Below, one piece after another: positions 54,866-62,911 of a stretch of 64,000 nt of DNA; the stretch's first letter is position 1, and the number at the start of each line of letters is the position of its first letter. This DNA is from an uncultured Opitutia bacterium (GTDB lineage Bacteria; Verrucomicrobiota; Verrucomicrobiia; Opitutales; UBA953), in the NCBI GenBank assembly GCA_903850885.1, contig CAINMU010000010.1, forward strand, positions 1 to 64,000, in the 5' to 3' direction. The notes under the pieces were generated by a model. The model made no database searches. It worked only from the letters and a program-made list of their open reading frames with translations, and was not told the origin of the DNA. Made by a program: the position numbers and the translations under genes.

Positions 54866-55699
54866 CTACAACGTCAACCAAGCCTCGGCCGGGACATCTT
54901 CGGGTCGGCAGAGTGGCGTTAAGCCAAAGTTAGGCAGGGCCGCGAGCCAAGCAGCCACATCCGCATCACCCTTGAATAGATTCTTAGCCGAGGACCCCAC
55001 CTGCTTGCGGCGTTGGGTGAAGAAATTTCGCGCAACCTCGCGGGCGCGTTTACTCAGGCGTTTGGCATCGGTACGACGACGAAGCACCAGCAGGCATGAG
55101 TCGACCTTAGGGGGCGGGTTAAATGATTGGGCTGGTACCGGATGAACTTTGATCTTTTCGAAGGCCAAGTGCACCTGTGCGGTGACGGCGGACCAGTGGC
55201 TCGTCCCGACATCGGCGGTCAATCGCTCCGCAGCTTCTCGTTGCAGCATCAAGACCATCAAGGAAGGGTGCGGACCCGCGCAAATCGCATCCATCCATGG
55301 CGTCGAGATGGCGTAGGGTAGATTAGCAATGACCTTAAAGGAGCCGTCGAGTGGATCTTTCAATCCGGCCCGAGGCAATTTGACGGCATCCCCTTCGGTC
55401 AAATGGAAGGTTTTTGGAAACTGCGGCAGGAGAGATTCTTCGAGATGAAACAACATCGTCCGATCGGCTTCAACGGCAAAGAGCTGAACCCCGGCCCCGA
55501 GTAATGTCCGCGTCAAAGTCCCGAGACCCGGACCAACCTCAACGACCGTATCGCCTGAGACGATTTCACCGAGTTCTAGGGATTTACGGACAATATTACC
55601 ATCGACCAAGAAATTCTGGCCCAGCCATTTACGTGGCATATGCGCCAACCTGGCCAGCAAATCACGGGTTTCGGAAAGCGAAAGCGGACCCTCGTTCAT
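54866..55699 (-). CDS. rsmA: 16S rRNA dimethyladenosine transferase
   Basis: 277 aa. KWLGQNFLVDGNIVRKSLE, the SAM-binding VVEVGPGLGTLTRTLL and the NLPYAISTP catalytic motif are all present. The enzyme dimethylates two adjacent adenosines near the 3' end of 16S rRNA. It overlaps the trpC stop codon by 4 bases, so the two genes are co-transcribed. The C-terminal helical domain is complete. Confidence 0.95.
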   Translation of the reverse strand: MNEGPLSLSETRDLLARLAHMPRKWLGQNFLVDGNIVRKSLELGEIVSGDTVVEVGPGLGTLTRTLLGAGVQLFAVEADRTMLFHLEESLLPQFPKTFHLTEGDAVKLPRAGLKDPLDGSFKVIANLPYAISTPWMDAICAGPHPSLMVLMLQREAAERLTADVGTSHWSAVTAQVHLAFEKIKVHPVPAQSFNPPPKVDSCLLVLRRRTDAKRLSKRAREVARNFFTQRRKQVGSSAKNLFKGDADVAAWLAALPNFGLTPLCRPEDVPAEAWLTL

Positions 55700-56487
55700 A
55701 CGCTTTTAAAGGCTCGGAGAAGGTGAGCGGGGTTGGCTTCGCGCATCAGAGACTCGCCGACCAACAAAGCGTTAGCACCAGCTGCTCGCATCCTGGCCGC
55801 ATCGTCCAGGTTCTTGATTCCACTTTCAGCGACCTTGAGAACGTGCGAGGGCATATGAGGGATCACGCGTTCTGCAAAAGCGAGATCAATGGCGAAAGTG
55901 GAAAGATTACGATTATTGACGCCGACCATATCAGGTCGATGCGACAAGGCACGGACAAGCTCATCCTCATCGTGAACCTCAAAGAGGACATCCAGACGGG
56001 CAAGTTTGGCCGCCCGATGCAAAGGACGGATCTCTTCATCAGAGAGCGCCCGGACGATGATCAATATGCAGCGTGCGCCATTCTGTGCCGCTTCGAGCAC
56101 CTGATAAGGATGGAACATGAAGTCCTTACGGATGCAGGGGAGGGGGCGAGTCCGGCGGGCTTGCGAAAGGGTTACCTCCCTGAGATCCTTAAGTTCCCCC
56201 TTGAAATAAGTCGTTTCCGTCAGAACCGAAAGGCAGTCGGCGCCCGCTTCGGCATAAGCTTCAGCCTGAGCAACAGCGTCCACATCCACGCGAATCGTGC
56301 CCACGCTCGGGGAGGCCCGTTTGACCTCGGCGATAACTGTCATGTGACTAGGAGACACCAGAGACTGGCGAAACCCGGGGGCGGGGTGGATGCCGGCAAA
56401 AGCCGTTAGCTCGGCGTCAGCGACAGGTCGCAGCAAGTGGGCGATTTCCTTTCGCTTCGCTTGCATGATTTCTGTTAATTTATCCAC
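55696..56487 (-). CDS. trpC: Indole-3-glycerol phosphate synthase
   Basis: 263 aa from a GTG start (MDKLTEIMQAKRKEI). TIM-barrel motifs include VIAEVKRASPSVG, CIRKDFM, VGVNNRNLSTF and VAESGI, with the catalytic Lys and Glu residues in place. It closes the indole ring in tryptophan biosynthesis. No other trp genes are near, so the pathway is scattered in this genome. Divergent from mazG. Confidence 0.95.
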   Translation of the reverse strand: MDKLTEIMQAKRKEIAHLLRPVADAELTAFAGIHPAPGFRQSLVSPSHMTVIAEVKRASPSVGTIRVDVDAVAQAEAYAEAGADCLSVLTETTYFKGELKDLREVTLSQARRTRPLPCIRKDFMFHPYQVLEAAQNGARCILIIVRALSDEEIRPLHRAAKLARLDVLFEVHDEDELVRALSHRPDMVGVNNRNLSTFAIDLAFAERVIPHMPSHVLKVAESGIKNLDDAARMRAAGANALLVGESLMREANPAHLLRAFKSV

Positions 56488-56562
56488 GAAGCATAACGAA
56501 AGACTCTAAGGGCGGCTGGCAATCGTTTTGACTCCCGACCGTCAGGTCGTCTCGATGAGCGT

Positions 56563-57222
56563 ATGCCCGGCATCGATTACCTGATAGCAACCACCGCCCG
56601 ATTACGTGCCCCAGATGGCTGCCCTTGGGATAAAGAGCAAAACCATCGGACCCTCTGCGATTGCCTCATCGAAGAAGTCGCCGAACTTGTCCAAGCCATC
56701 GACCGGAATGACCTGGCGAACCTGCGGGAGGAACTAGGCGACCTGCTTTTTCACATTGTCATGCACGCTCAGATGGCCGCCGAAGAAGGGCATTTTAATT
56801 TCGATGACGTAGCCAAAGAAGTAAACGATAAGATGATCAGAAGGCACCCGCATGTCTTCGGCGAAGGCGTCAAGTTAGGCGACGCTGAAGCCGTCATTAA
56901 GCAATGGGAGCAAATTAAGCTCACGGAAAAAGGACCGAAGAAGCCGACCCTCTTTAAAGAGCTTCCCCCTTCCCTTAACACTGTCCTCACCGCGCGGGAA
57001 GTTTGGAAGCAAATCCAAAAAAAGGGCTACGATGCCGGGCAAACGGTCCATGTACCGACGATCGCCGCCCTCCAAAATAATCTAACTGAAGCTCTGGCCG
57101 GACAGAAACTCTTTGAGATTATCGCCGCTTGTCGAGATGCGGGAATCGACCCTGATTCCGCCCTTCGCCGCCATACGGCGAAAGTTGTCGAGACGGCCGA
57201 GACCAATGTCCATTCGTCCTGA
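56563..57222 (+). CDS. mazG: Nucleoside triphosphate pyrophosphohydrolase MazG
   Basis: 219 aa. CPWDKEQNHRTLCDCLIEEV and REELGDLLFHIVMHAQMA give the EExxE and ExxD metal-binding pattern of MazG; RRHPHVFG and a second, partly degenerate helical half follow. It hydrolyses non-canonical or excess NTPs to NMP and pyrophosphate. The YgjP-like peptidase gene follows 9 bases later. Confidence 0.93.
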   Translation: MPGIDYLIATTARLRAPDGCPWDKEQNHRTLCDCLIEEVAELVQAIDRNDLANLREELGDLLFHIVMHAQMAAEEGHFNFDDVAKEVNDKMIRRHPHVFGEGVKLGDAEAVIKQWEQIKLTEKGPKKPTLFKELPPSLNTVLTAREVWKQIQKKGYDAGQTVHVPTIAALQNNLTEALAGQKLFEIIAACRDAGIDPDSALRRHTAKVVETAETNVHSS

Positions 57223-57231
57223 GCCGCCCCC

Positions 57232-57954
57232 ATGGAACTTGACCCGATCTTAGTGAAAGTCGCCGGCAAGGAGGTCGAAGTTTGGCCTAAAGTTTCCGCC
57301 CGCTCCAATCGCGTCCGCCTAGCGGTCAAACCTGGCCCCAAAATCATCCTATCTTTTCCACCCCATGCTTCCCTGGCTTCGGCCAAGGCATTTCTGAAGG
57401 ATAATTTACGCTGGCTTGAAAAAGTCGTCGCCCGCGCCCGACCCGTCCAGACCTCACTCGTCGATCATCTGACGAAGTTTTCGTGGTTAACTTTAGATGA
57501 AAGACACCTCGCGGTAGAAATTGCAACGGGCACGCGAACCTCGCTCAAAATCTCGAAGGAAGAGGAAGTCGTAAAATTACTTATTCCTGAAGAAAATCGA
57601 GAGACGTGTGCCGTCAGGGCGCTACGTCGTCTGGCCGAAACCGGCTTAAGCCTCGCCGTTGCCCGCCTCAGCGCCCGCGTGGGGGTCACCGTCTCGCAAG
57701 TCAGCGTCCGTGATCAAACTACCCGCTGGGGCTCTTGCTCGTCCAGCGGCACGCTTTCCTTGAATTGGCGGCTGATCCTGCTTCCACCGATGCTGCACGA
57801 TCACGTCATTTTACACGAACTATCTCACCGCAAGCATATGGATCATTCGCCCCGCTTTTGGAATCAGTTGGCAGCGTGGGACCCCGAATGGGAAAAGCAT
57901 GACCAAGCACTCACGCGTCGGTGGAATGTTATCATGGATCTCGGCCGCGCATGA
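57232..57954 (+). CDS. YgjP-like (M48-type) zinc metallopeptidase
   Basis: 240 aa. RWGSCSSSGTLSLNWRLIL and the zinc site HELSHRKHMDHSPRFW (HExxH near residue 190 with a later His/Glu) are the DUF45/YgjP signature. The family is widespread and poorly characterised; some members associate with restriction systems, but here it lies between mazG and a Nudix gene. It overlaps the Nudix start by 4 bases (ATGA). Confidence 0.85.
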   Translation: MELDPILVKVAGKEVEVWPKVSARSNRVRLAVKPGPKIILSFPPHASLASAKAFLKDNLRWLEKVVARARPVQTSLVDHLTKFSWLTLDERHLAVEIATGTRTSLKISKEEEVVKLLIPEENRETCAVRALRRLAETGLSLAVARLSARVGVTVSQVSVRDQTTRWGSCSSSGTLSLNWRLILLPPMLHDHVILHELSHRKHMDHSPRFWNQLAAWDPEWEKHDQALTRRWNVIMDLGRA

Positions 57955-58496
57955 GTAACGAGATCGGCCAATCGCTCGATGAGGTTTTTGACGTCGTCGA
58001 TGCGGAGGATCGGGTGATCAGTTCGAATCATCGCGGTGAAATTCATCGGCTTGGCCTCAGACATCGGGCGATTCATATTTTTTGGCGTCGGACGGACGGT
58101 CGCATCTGCTTGCAGCGCAGATCTTTCGCAAAAGATCATTGCCCTGGCTTGCTGAGTTCATCCTGTGCGGGGCATGTCGATGCCGGCGAAACCTACCAAG
58201 ACGCCGCCGTTCGTGAATTACGCGAAGAGCTTGGGGTGATCTTACCCGCATCCTCGCTTCACGAGATCGACTACGCACCCAGTCATCCGGCTTTAGGCAA
58301 CGAGTTCGTCCGCTCCTATTTCATGGAGGGCGATTTCGCGACTACCTTGGCCAGGGCGGAGGTCGATGCGATCTTGTGGCGTTACCCGCAAGAAATCGAC
58401 GAATGGATTGACTCAGCTCGTGACTGGTTCGCACCCCCTTTGGTCCATCTGCTCGCGCGGCCAGCTATTCGAAATAAATTATCCCTTCGCGGATAA
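57951..58496 (+). CDS. Nudix hydrolase (IPP-isomerase/YfcD-like subgroup)
   Basis: 181 aa from the ATG at 57951. The Nudix box GHVDAGETYQDAAVRELREELGV is complete. The opening EVFDVVDAEDRVISSNHRGEIHRLGLRHRAIHIFW is typical of the YfcD/IDI-like subgroup. Substrate unknown; phosphoanhydride hydrolysis is family knowledge. With mazG two genes upstream, it may be part of nucleotide-pool cleaning. Confidence 0.88.
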   Translation: MSNEIGQSLDEVFDVVDAEDRVISSNHRGEIHRLGLRHRAIHIFWRRTDGRICLQRRSFAKDHCPGLLSSSCAGHVDAGETYQDAAVRELREELGVILPASSLHEIDYAPSHPALGNEFVRSYFMEGDFATTLARAEVDAILWRYPQEIDEWIDSARDWFAPPLVHLLARPAIRNKLSLRG

Positions 58497-58540
58497 GTGT
58501 TTGAGTTCGCCCCCTTACCGGACGATAAGATGCAAGCCCC

Positions 58541-59188
58541 GTGACCACTCCCGACGCCGCCGATAAGCCCGTAACCGTCCCATGGTACCATTGGCTATGG
58601 GTGGGACCCTTAGCCGTCTTCCTGCGCCTCTGGCTGTCGACCTTAAGAATCCGTTGCAACGTCGGGCGTTTTGATGATTCAAACGGACCCTCGATCATCG
58701 TCTTGTGGCACGATCGCCTCTTCGTTTCCGCTTTGATCGCGAACCGATACTTTAGCCGACCGGTGACCGCGTTGATCAGTACCAGCAAAGACGGGTCGTG
58801 GTTGGTGGCTTTTTACCGGCTCATGGGACTACGCGCCGTCCGCGGATCCTCCAACCGACGCGGTGCCGCCGGCCTCATTGCGCTCACCCGTGAAATGAGG
58901 CAGGGGAATCATGCGGGCGTCACCCCCGATGGGCCGAAGGGTCCGCGCCGAGAATTCAAACGGGGCGCCATCGCTTTAGCCAAATTAACCCGCCGGCCTT
59001 TCGCACTCGTGGGCATTAACTACACCCAAGCATGGCACCTAAAAAGCTGGGATACCTTCGCGCTTCCATGGCCCTTCTCCCAAGTGGAAGTCACGCTGGA
59101 AACCATCGGCGTGAATCCGGGAGAAGAAACCGATGAAGATGCTGCGCAACGCATCAGTCATCGCCTGACCGCTTTGTCGGGCGAGTGA
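58541..59188 (+). CDS. DUF374 family acyltransferase-like protein
   Basis: 215 aa from a GTG start. One hydrophobic segment (PLAVFLRLWLSTL) is followed by VLWHDRLFVSALIA, STSKDGSWLVAFY and TPDGPKGPRREFKRGAI, the DUF374 pattern related to lysophospholipid acyltransferases and lipid A acylation. The HxxxD-like catalytic pair would be WHDRL. Probably inner-membrane associated, acting in lipid or lipid A synthesis. Convergent with ribE. Confidence 0.8.
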   Translation: MTTPDAADKPVTVPWYHWLWVGPLAVFLRLWLSTLRIRCNVGRFDDSNGPSIIVLWHDRLFVSALIANRYFSRPVTALISTSKDGSWLVAFYRLMGLRAVRGSSNRRGAAGLIALTREMRQGNHAGVTPDGPKGPRREFKRGAIALAKLTRRPFALVGINYTQAWHLKSWDTFALPWPFSQVEVTLETIGVNPGEETDEDAAQRISHRLTALSGE

Positions 59189-59189
59189 G

Positions 59190-59780
59190 CTAAGCTCGCC
59201 CAAGTAAACGGGCAGAATATTTGGCTAGCAAATCGGTTTCGATATTCACCTTATCTCCGACTTTCTTCTGGGCTAAATGGGTGACCGTCAGGGTATGAGG
59301 AATGATCCAGAGGCTGCATCCGCCTGGAATCATTTCCGCGACCGTCAAGGACATGCCATCGACGGAAACGCAGCCTTTCTTGGCAATAAATGCTAAATGT
59401 ACCTCTGGAATGCTTAAGTCTAATCTCCAATCCGAGCCGACTTGACCCCAGAAAGTTATCGCAGCCAACGTATCAATATGACCCGTGACAAAATGTCCAC
59501 CCATGCGATCCGTCGGTAGAAGACTAGGCTCCAGATTGACGACGGACGCGGCGGCTAAATCTCCGAGGTTCGTGAGCCGAAGAGTCTCCGCAAGGATATC
59601 GAATGAGGCATTATCATCCACAGGGTCGGTCACCGTCAGGCAGCAACCGTTGATGGCGATGCTGTCACCCGCGCGGGCTTGACGGAGAAGAGGGTGGCGC
59701 AGCGTCAATCGAGCACCCTCCGCGCCACGGGAGATAAGGGAGATAACCTTACCGGTGCCTTGAACTAAGCCGGTGAACAT
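59190..59780 (-). CDS. ribE: Riboflavin synthase alpha subunit
   Basis: 196 aa. MFTGLVQGTGKV opens the first of two similar barrels; DSIAINGCCLTV and FVTGHIDTLAAI occur in the first repeat and VSVDGMSLTVAEM in the second. It converts two lumazine molecules to riboflavin plus a pyrimidinedione. Terminated region upstream belongs to tatA, so ribE may have its own promoter. No other rib genes are adjacent. Confidence 0.95.
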   Translation of the reverse strand: MFTGLVQGTGKVISLISRGAEGARLTLRHPLLRQARAGDSIAINGCCLTVTDPVDDNASFDILAETLRLTNLGDLAAASVVNLEPSLLPTDRMGGHFVTGHIDTLAAITFWGQVGSDWRLDLSIPEVHLAFIAKKGCVSVDGMSLTVAEMIPGGCSLWIIPHTLTVTHLAQKKVGDKVNIETDLLAKYSARLLGRA

Positions 59781-59784
59781 ACCA

Positions 59785-59814
59785 AAGAAAAAGGGGCCGC
59801 TTGACGGCCCCCAA
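59785..59814 (-). terminator. Rho-independent terminator after tatA
   Basis: GGGGCCG and CGGCCCC form a 7-bp stem with a 5-nt loop between ribE and tatA. Read on the minus strand the hairpin is followed by TTTTTCTTTGG, a good T-tract, so it terminates tatA transcription before ribE. Confidence 0.85.
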
Positions 59815-59818
59815 GTGG

Positions 59819-60115
59819 TTAGTTTTGTTTACCTTCTTGAGCTCGCTTGGCCTTTTCTTCGGCTTCGATCTTAGCCCGAACGGCGGCACGCTCTTCCTCT
59901 TCGATTTGCGAAAGACGTACCTTGCGGCGCTCGTCTTCTTCGACGGCGTTACGCACTTCAGTTTCGACCTCTTCCGATGCCTTTTTAAATTCACGCTTTG
60001 CTTTGCCGAGGCCACGCGCAAGCTCGGGAATCTTGGAGCCGCCAAAGAGAAGGAGGGCGACGGCGAGGATGGCCCAGAATACTGGGCCGTCTAGCATGGC
60101 GAGAGGGAGATGCAT
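59819..60115 (-). CDS. tatA: Sec-independent translocase subunit TatA/TatE
   Basis: 98 aa from the ATG at 60115 (60097 is an alternative). A short hydrophobic helix ([20 protein letters not shown]) ends in the FGxxKxPEL hinge, followed by an amphipathic helix ([15 protein letters not shown]) and a long charged tail. It forms the pore of twin-arginine export. No tatB or tatC is adjacent. A terminator follows. Confidence 0.93.
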   Translation of the reverse strand: MHLPLAMLDGPVFWAILAVALLLFGGSKIPELARGLGKAKREFKKASEEVETEVRNAVEEDERRKVRLSQIEEEERAAVRAKIEAEEKAKRAQEGKQN

Positions 60116-60170
60116 AGGTTTGCGGTTGCTGGGATAGTCTGAGTGGTAAACATTCATGCAAGTTGCCCCC

Positions 60171-60452
60171 ATGTCAACCCATGTCTCTCATCGCGATGTC
60201 TGGTATAGTGGCCTCGTCCAAGGCGTAGGCTTTAGGGCTCAGGTCATGACCGTGGCCAGGGGCTTTGATGTCACCGGTTACGTCCAAAACCTTTCGGACG
60301 GCAGGGTTTACCTGCATGCGGAAGGAGCGGGTAAAGAGATTGAAAAATTCACCGAACAAATCGCCGTCACGCTTGATGGCCATATAAAGTCGGAAGAAAT
60401 ACGAGGGTTTTCCGACGTCAGAACCTGTCGCGATTTTAGCATTAAACCATGA
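60171..60452 (+). CDS. acyP: Acylphosphatase
   Basis: 93 aa from the ATG at 60171. The phosphate-binding loop [13 protein letters not shown] supplies the catalytic Arg, and [11 protein letters not shown] the catalytic Asn. It hydrolyses acyl phosphates such as acetyl- or 1,3-bisphosphoglycerate-type substrates. It overlaps the ABC ATPase gene by 4 bases. Confidence 0.93.
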   Translation: MSTHVSHRDVWYSGLVQGVGFRAQVMTVARGFDVTGYVQNLSDGRVYLHAEGAGKEIEKFTEQIAVTLDGHIKSEEIRGFSDVRTCRDFSIKP

Positions 60453-61300
60453 CCTCCGCCATCTCAGTCCGGCACCTAACCAAAGACTTTAAAATGGGTT
60501 TACGGGGGCTTAAATTAAGGGCGGTAGATGATCTTAGTTTGGAGATCCCCCGCGGACAAGTCTACGGCCTGCTTGGTCCGAACGGTTGTGGAAAAAGTAC
60601 GACGCTTAAAATCGTCCTCGGGCTGGTCGCTGGCACGAGCGGCGAAATCAATATTCTTGGATTTCCTTCCGCCACGGCGGAGGCTCGGCGGCGGACCGGC
60701 TTCCTGCCCGAAGCTCCTTATTTTCATAAATTTCTTACGGGACGCGAACTGGTCCGGTACTGCGCGCAACTGAGCGGAGTTTCGGCAATCAAGATGGAGT
60801 CCGCCGTCGAAGCGGCCCTCGGGCTTGCCGCGATGACGGAAGCAGCCAGTCGGCCGATTGGCACTTATTCCAAAGGCATGCTCCAACGGATCGGCTTAGC
60901 CCAAGCCATCGTCCATGACCCCGAACTGGTCATCTTGGACGAGCCAACCGCCGGCGTCGATCCGGTCGGCGCGGCGGCGATCGGACGCATGATTCGAACG
61001 ATGCGCGATCAGGGAAAAACCGTCGTCCTTTGCTCCCACCTCTTAGGCCAAGTCGAACAAGTGTGCGATCGCGTCGCCATCATGGACCACGGACGATTAG
61101 TCCTAGAGGGCAGGGTAGATGACGTCTTGGCACAACGTGACCGGCACCTGATGACCATCGAAGCGCTCACCCCCGATGCACGTGTAGCCGCCGAAAGTGC
61201 CCTGGCGGCCCACGGCGCCAGAGTGCGGTCCGTCACCCATCCACGTCGTTCGTTAGAAGAACTCTTTCGTGAACTGGTGACTGGAAGCCGTGACGCTTAA
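60449..61300 (+). CDS. ABC transporter ATPase
   Basis: 283 aa. Walker A GPNGCGKSTT, signature YSKGMLQRIGLA and Walker B LVILDEPTAGVDP are present, in the CcmA/NatA-like group that pairs with ABC-2-type permeases. The next gene codes that permease. Function may be export or membrane remodelling (gliding- or NosFY-like); the cargo cannot be read from the sequence. Confidence 0.92.
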   Translation: MTSAISVRHLTKDFKMGLRGLKLRAVDDLSLEIPRGQVYGLLGPNGCGKSTTLKIVLGLVAGTSGEINILGFPSATAEARRRTGFLPEAPYFHKFLTGRELVRYCAQLSGVSAIKMESAVEAALGLAAMTEAASRPIGTYSKGMLQRIGLAQAIVHDPELVILDEPTAGVDPVGAAAIGRMIRTMRDQGKTVVLCSHLLGQVEQVCDRVAIMDHGRLVLEGRVDDVLAQRDRHLMTIEALTPDARVAAESALAAHGARVRSVTHPRRSLEELFRELVTGSRDA

Positions 61301-61304
61301 CCTC

Positions 61305-62138
61305 ATGAAACCTAGCTTACTTCGTTGCGGATGGATTGCCCGCATGACTTTCCTCGAAGCCGTTCGGCAAAAGTTTTTCGCTTTCTTAATCGTCCTCGGC
61401 GCCGCCATGGTCCTTTCATCGGTGGCTTTCCGTTTCCTTGATTTTGGGCACGGTGAGCTCAAATTTATCGCCGATTTTGGCTTCGGTGGCATGTTCCTTT
61501 TTGGATCCATCTTAGCCGTCGTCATGACCGCTCAGCTCTTTTTTGCGGAAATGGATAACCGGACGGCGCTGACTCTCTTAGCGAAACCCCTGAGCCGAGC
61601 GGAATTCTTGATTGGGAAATTCTTTGGCGTCTGGATGATCTTAGGCTTATTTGTCATCATCCTCTCGGCCCTGCTTGGGTTAGTCCTTTGGGGAAGGGCC
61701 CAAGAATTAAGCCTTCTGGCCGAACAATCTGGACGGGTGGCCCCGGACTTCAGCTTCAGAGGCTTGGGTATCTTCGCGGTATTACAATGGCTGCGGCTCA
61801 GCGTCGTGGCCGCCATTGTCTTAGCCATTGCCGCGGCGGCTCGCACGTTTCTTTTCGCCGTCATCCTGGGGGCGTTGACGGTGGTCGCTGGGCAGCTCCA
61901 ATGGATTGCCCAAGACGTCTTATTGAAGCCGACCGAGTCGATGCTTTATAAAAGCATCCTTTGGCTCACCTCGCGGATTCTGCCCAACCTCCAGCAATTC
62001 AACATTGGGGATGCGCTGGTGCTGGACTCCGGAACCGTGGCGGCGACTTCGATCGGCTGGGTCATCCTTTCAGGGCTTCTTTACGCGGCGGCTTATCTGT
62101 TCCTGGGTGCCCTCGTTTTCCGGCGCCGCGAAATCTAA
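61305..62138 (+). CDS. ABC-2 type transporter permease
   Basis: 277 aa from the ATG at 61305, 4 bases after the ATPase stop (a GTG at 61290 is possible). Six or so hydrophobic segments, including FFAFLIVLGAAMVLSSVAF, FGVWMILGLFVIILSALLG and ATSIGWVILSGLLYAAAYL. The LLAKPLSRAEFLIGKFFG segment is typical of ABC-2 permeases such as NosY. It pairs with the preceding ATPase. Confidence 0.86.
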   Translation: MKPSLLRCGWIARMTFLEAVRQKFFAFLIVLGAAMVLSSVAFRFLDFGHGELKFIADFGFGGMFLFGSILAVVMTAQLFFAEMDNRTALTLLAKPLSRAEFLIGKFFGVWMILGLFVIILSALLGLVLWGRAQELSLLAEQSGRVAPDFSFRGLGIFAVLQWLRLSVVAAIVLAIAAAARTFLFAVILGALTVVAGQLQWIAQDVLLKPTESMLYKSILWLTSRILPNLQQFNIGDALVLDSGTVAATSIGWVILSGLLYAAAYLFLGALVFRRREI

Positions 62139-62140
62139 TC

Positions 62141-62911
62141 ATGCGCCTCCGAGGAATATGGATTGCCTGCTTGGCCTTACTGTTGGCCGCCGGGGCGTTG
62201 AGCGAAAGGTCCTGGGTCAGCGTCCGCTCCTGCATTCCCGAAATTGGCCCCAAGCAAATCGAACCGACCATCGGCCAAGGGGTCTTATTAGGAATATTAG
62301 GCGGGTTTCGCACCGTGATCGCCGACCTGACTTGGATTCGGAGTTACGTGCTATGGGAACGGAAAGACCGGCCGGGTTGCGAAACCCTCATGCGCACCGC
62401 CTGTGCGCTCGATCCGCATGCGCGTTATTTCTGGGAGAATACTGGCTATGCCCTGGGCTATGATATGGCGCATTGGGAAATTCGGCGGCGGGGTGGCTAC
62501 GCCAAGGTTCCGAAAGAAATCCAAGATTACTTGTTCAAATCCTATGCCCAGAAGGGCTTGGACGTATTGGACGAAGGCGTCCGCCTTTCCAAAGCCCGGG
62601 CCGCCCTCTTGGTCTTCGCCGGACAGCTCGCCGAAATGAAACTCGGCGACAAACAACTGGCCGCCGATTATTACCGGCAAGCGGCGAATACAGCCTCCCC
62701 GCCTTGGTATGCAGCGCGTTTCTCCGCCCGCAACGAATGGGATGCCGGCCACCCGATGGAAGCCTACATTTGGTTCAAGAATTACTGGCTAGACCGACTG
62801 AGCAAAGATTCAGACCACGCACCTGATGACCTGGAACTGATCCGCGACATGGAAACGCACTTGAAGATCAATCTTCTTTCACGGATTCCCCGGCAGGCGT
62901 GGGAGAAATAA
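62141..62911 (+). CDS. Exported or anchored protein with TPR-like helical repeats, unknown function
   Basis: 256 aa from the ATG at 62141, 2 bases after the permease stop codon; the track start reads inside the permease gene. One N-terminal hydrophobic segment (GIWIACLALLLAAGAL) suggests anchoring or export. The rest is helical with TPR-like spacing (ADYYRQAANTASPPWYAARF) and many aromatics. Its place after the ABC genes makes it a probable accessory of that transporter. Confidence 0.7.
   Translation: MRLRGIWIACLALLLAAGALSERSWVSVRSCIPEIGPKQIEPTIGQGVLLGILGGFRTVIADLTWIRSYVLWERKDRPGCETLMRTACALDPHARYFWENTGYALGYDMAHWEIRRRGGYAKVPKEIQDYLFKSYAQKGLDVLDEGVRLSKARAALLVFAGQLAEMKLGDKQLAADYYRQAANTASPPWYAARFSARNEWDAGHPMEAYIWFKNYWLDRLSKDSDHAPDDLELIRDMETHLKINLLSRIPRQAWEK

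Noticed and set aside
57232-58496. Possible restriction or toxin system around the YgjP-like peptidase
   Set aside because: Neighbours are MazG and a Nudix hydrolase, with no nuclease or methyltransferase, so a defence reading is not supported.
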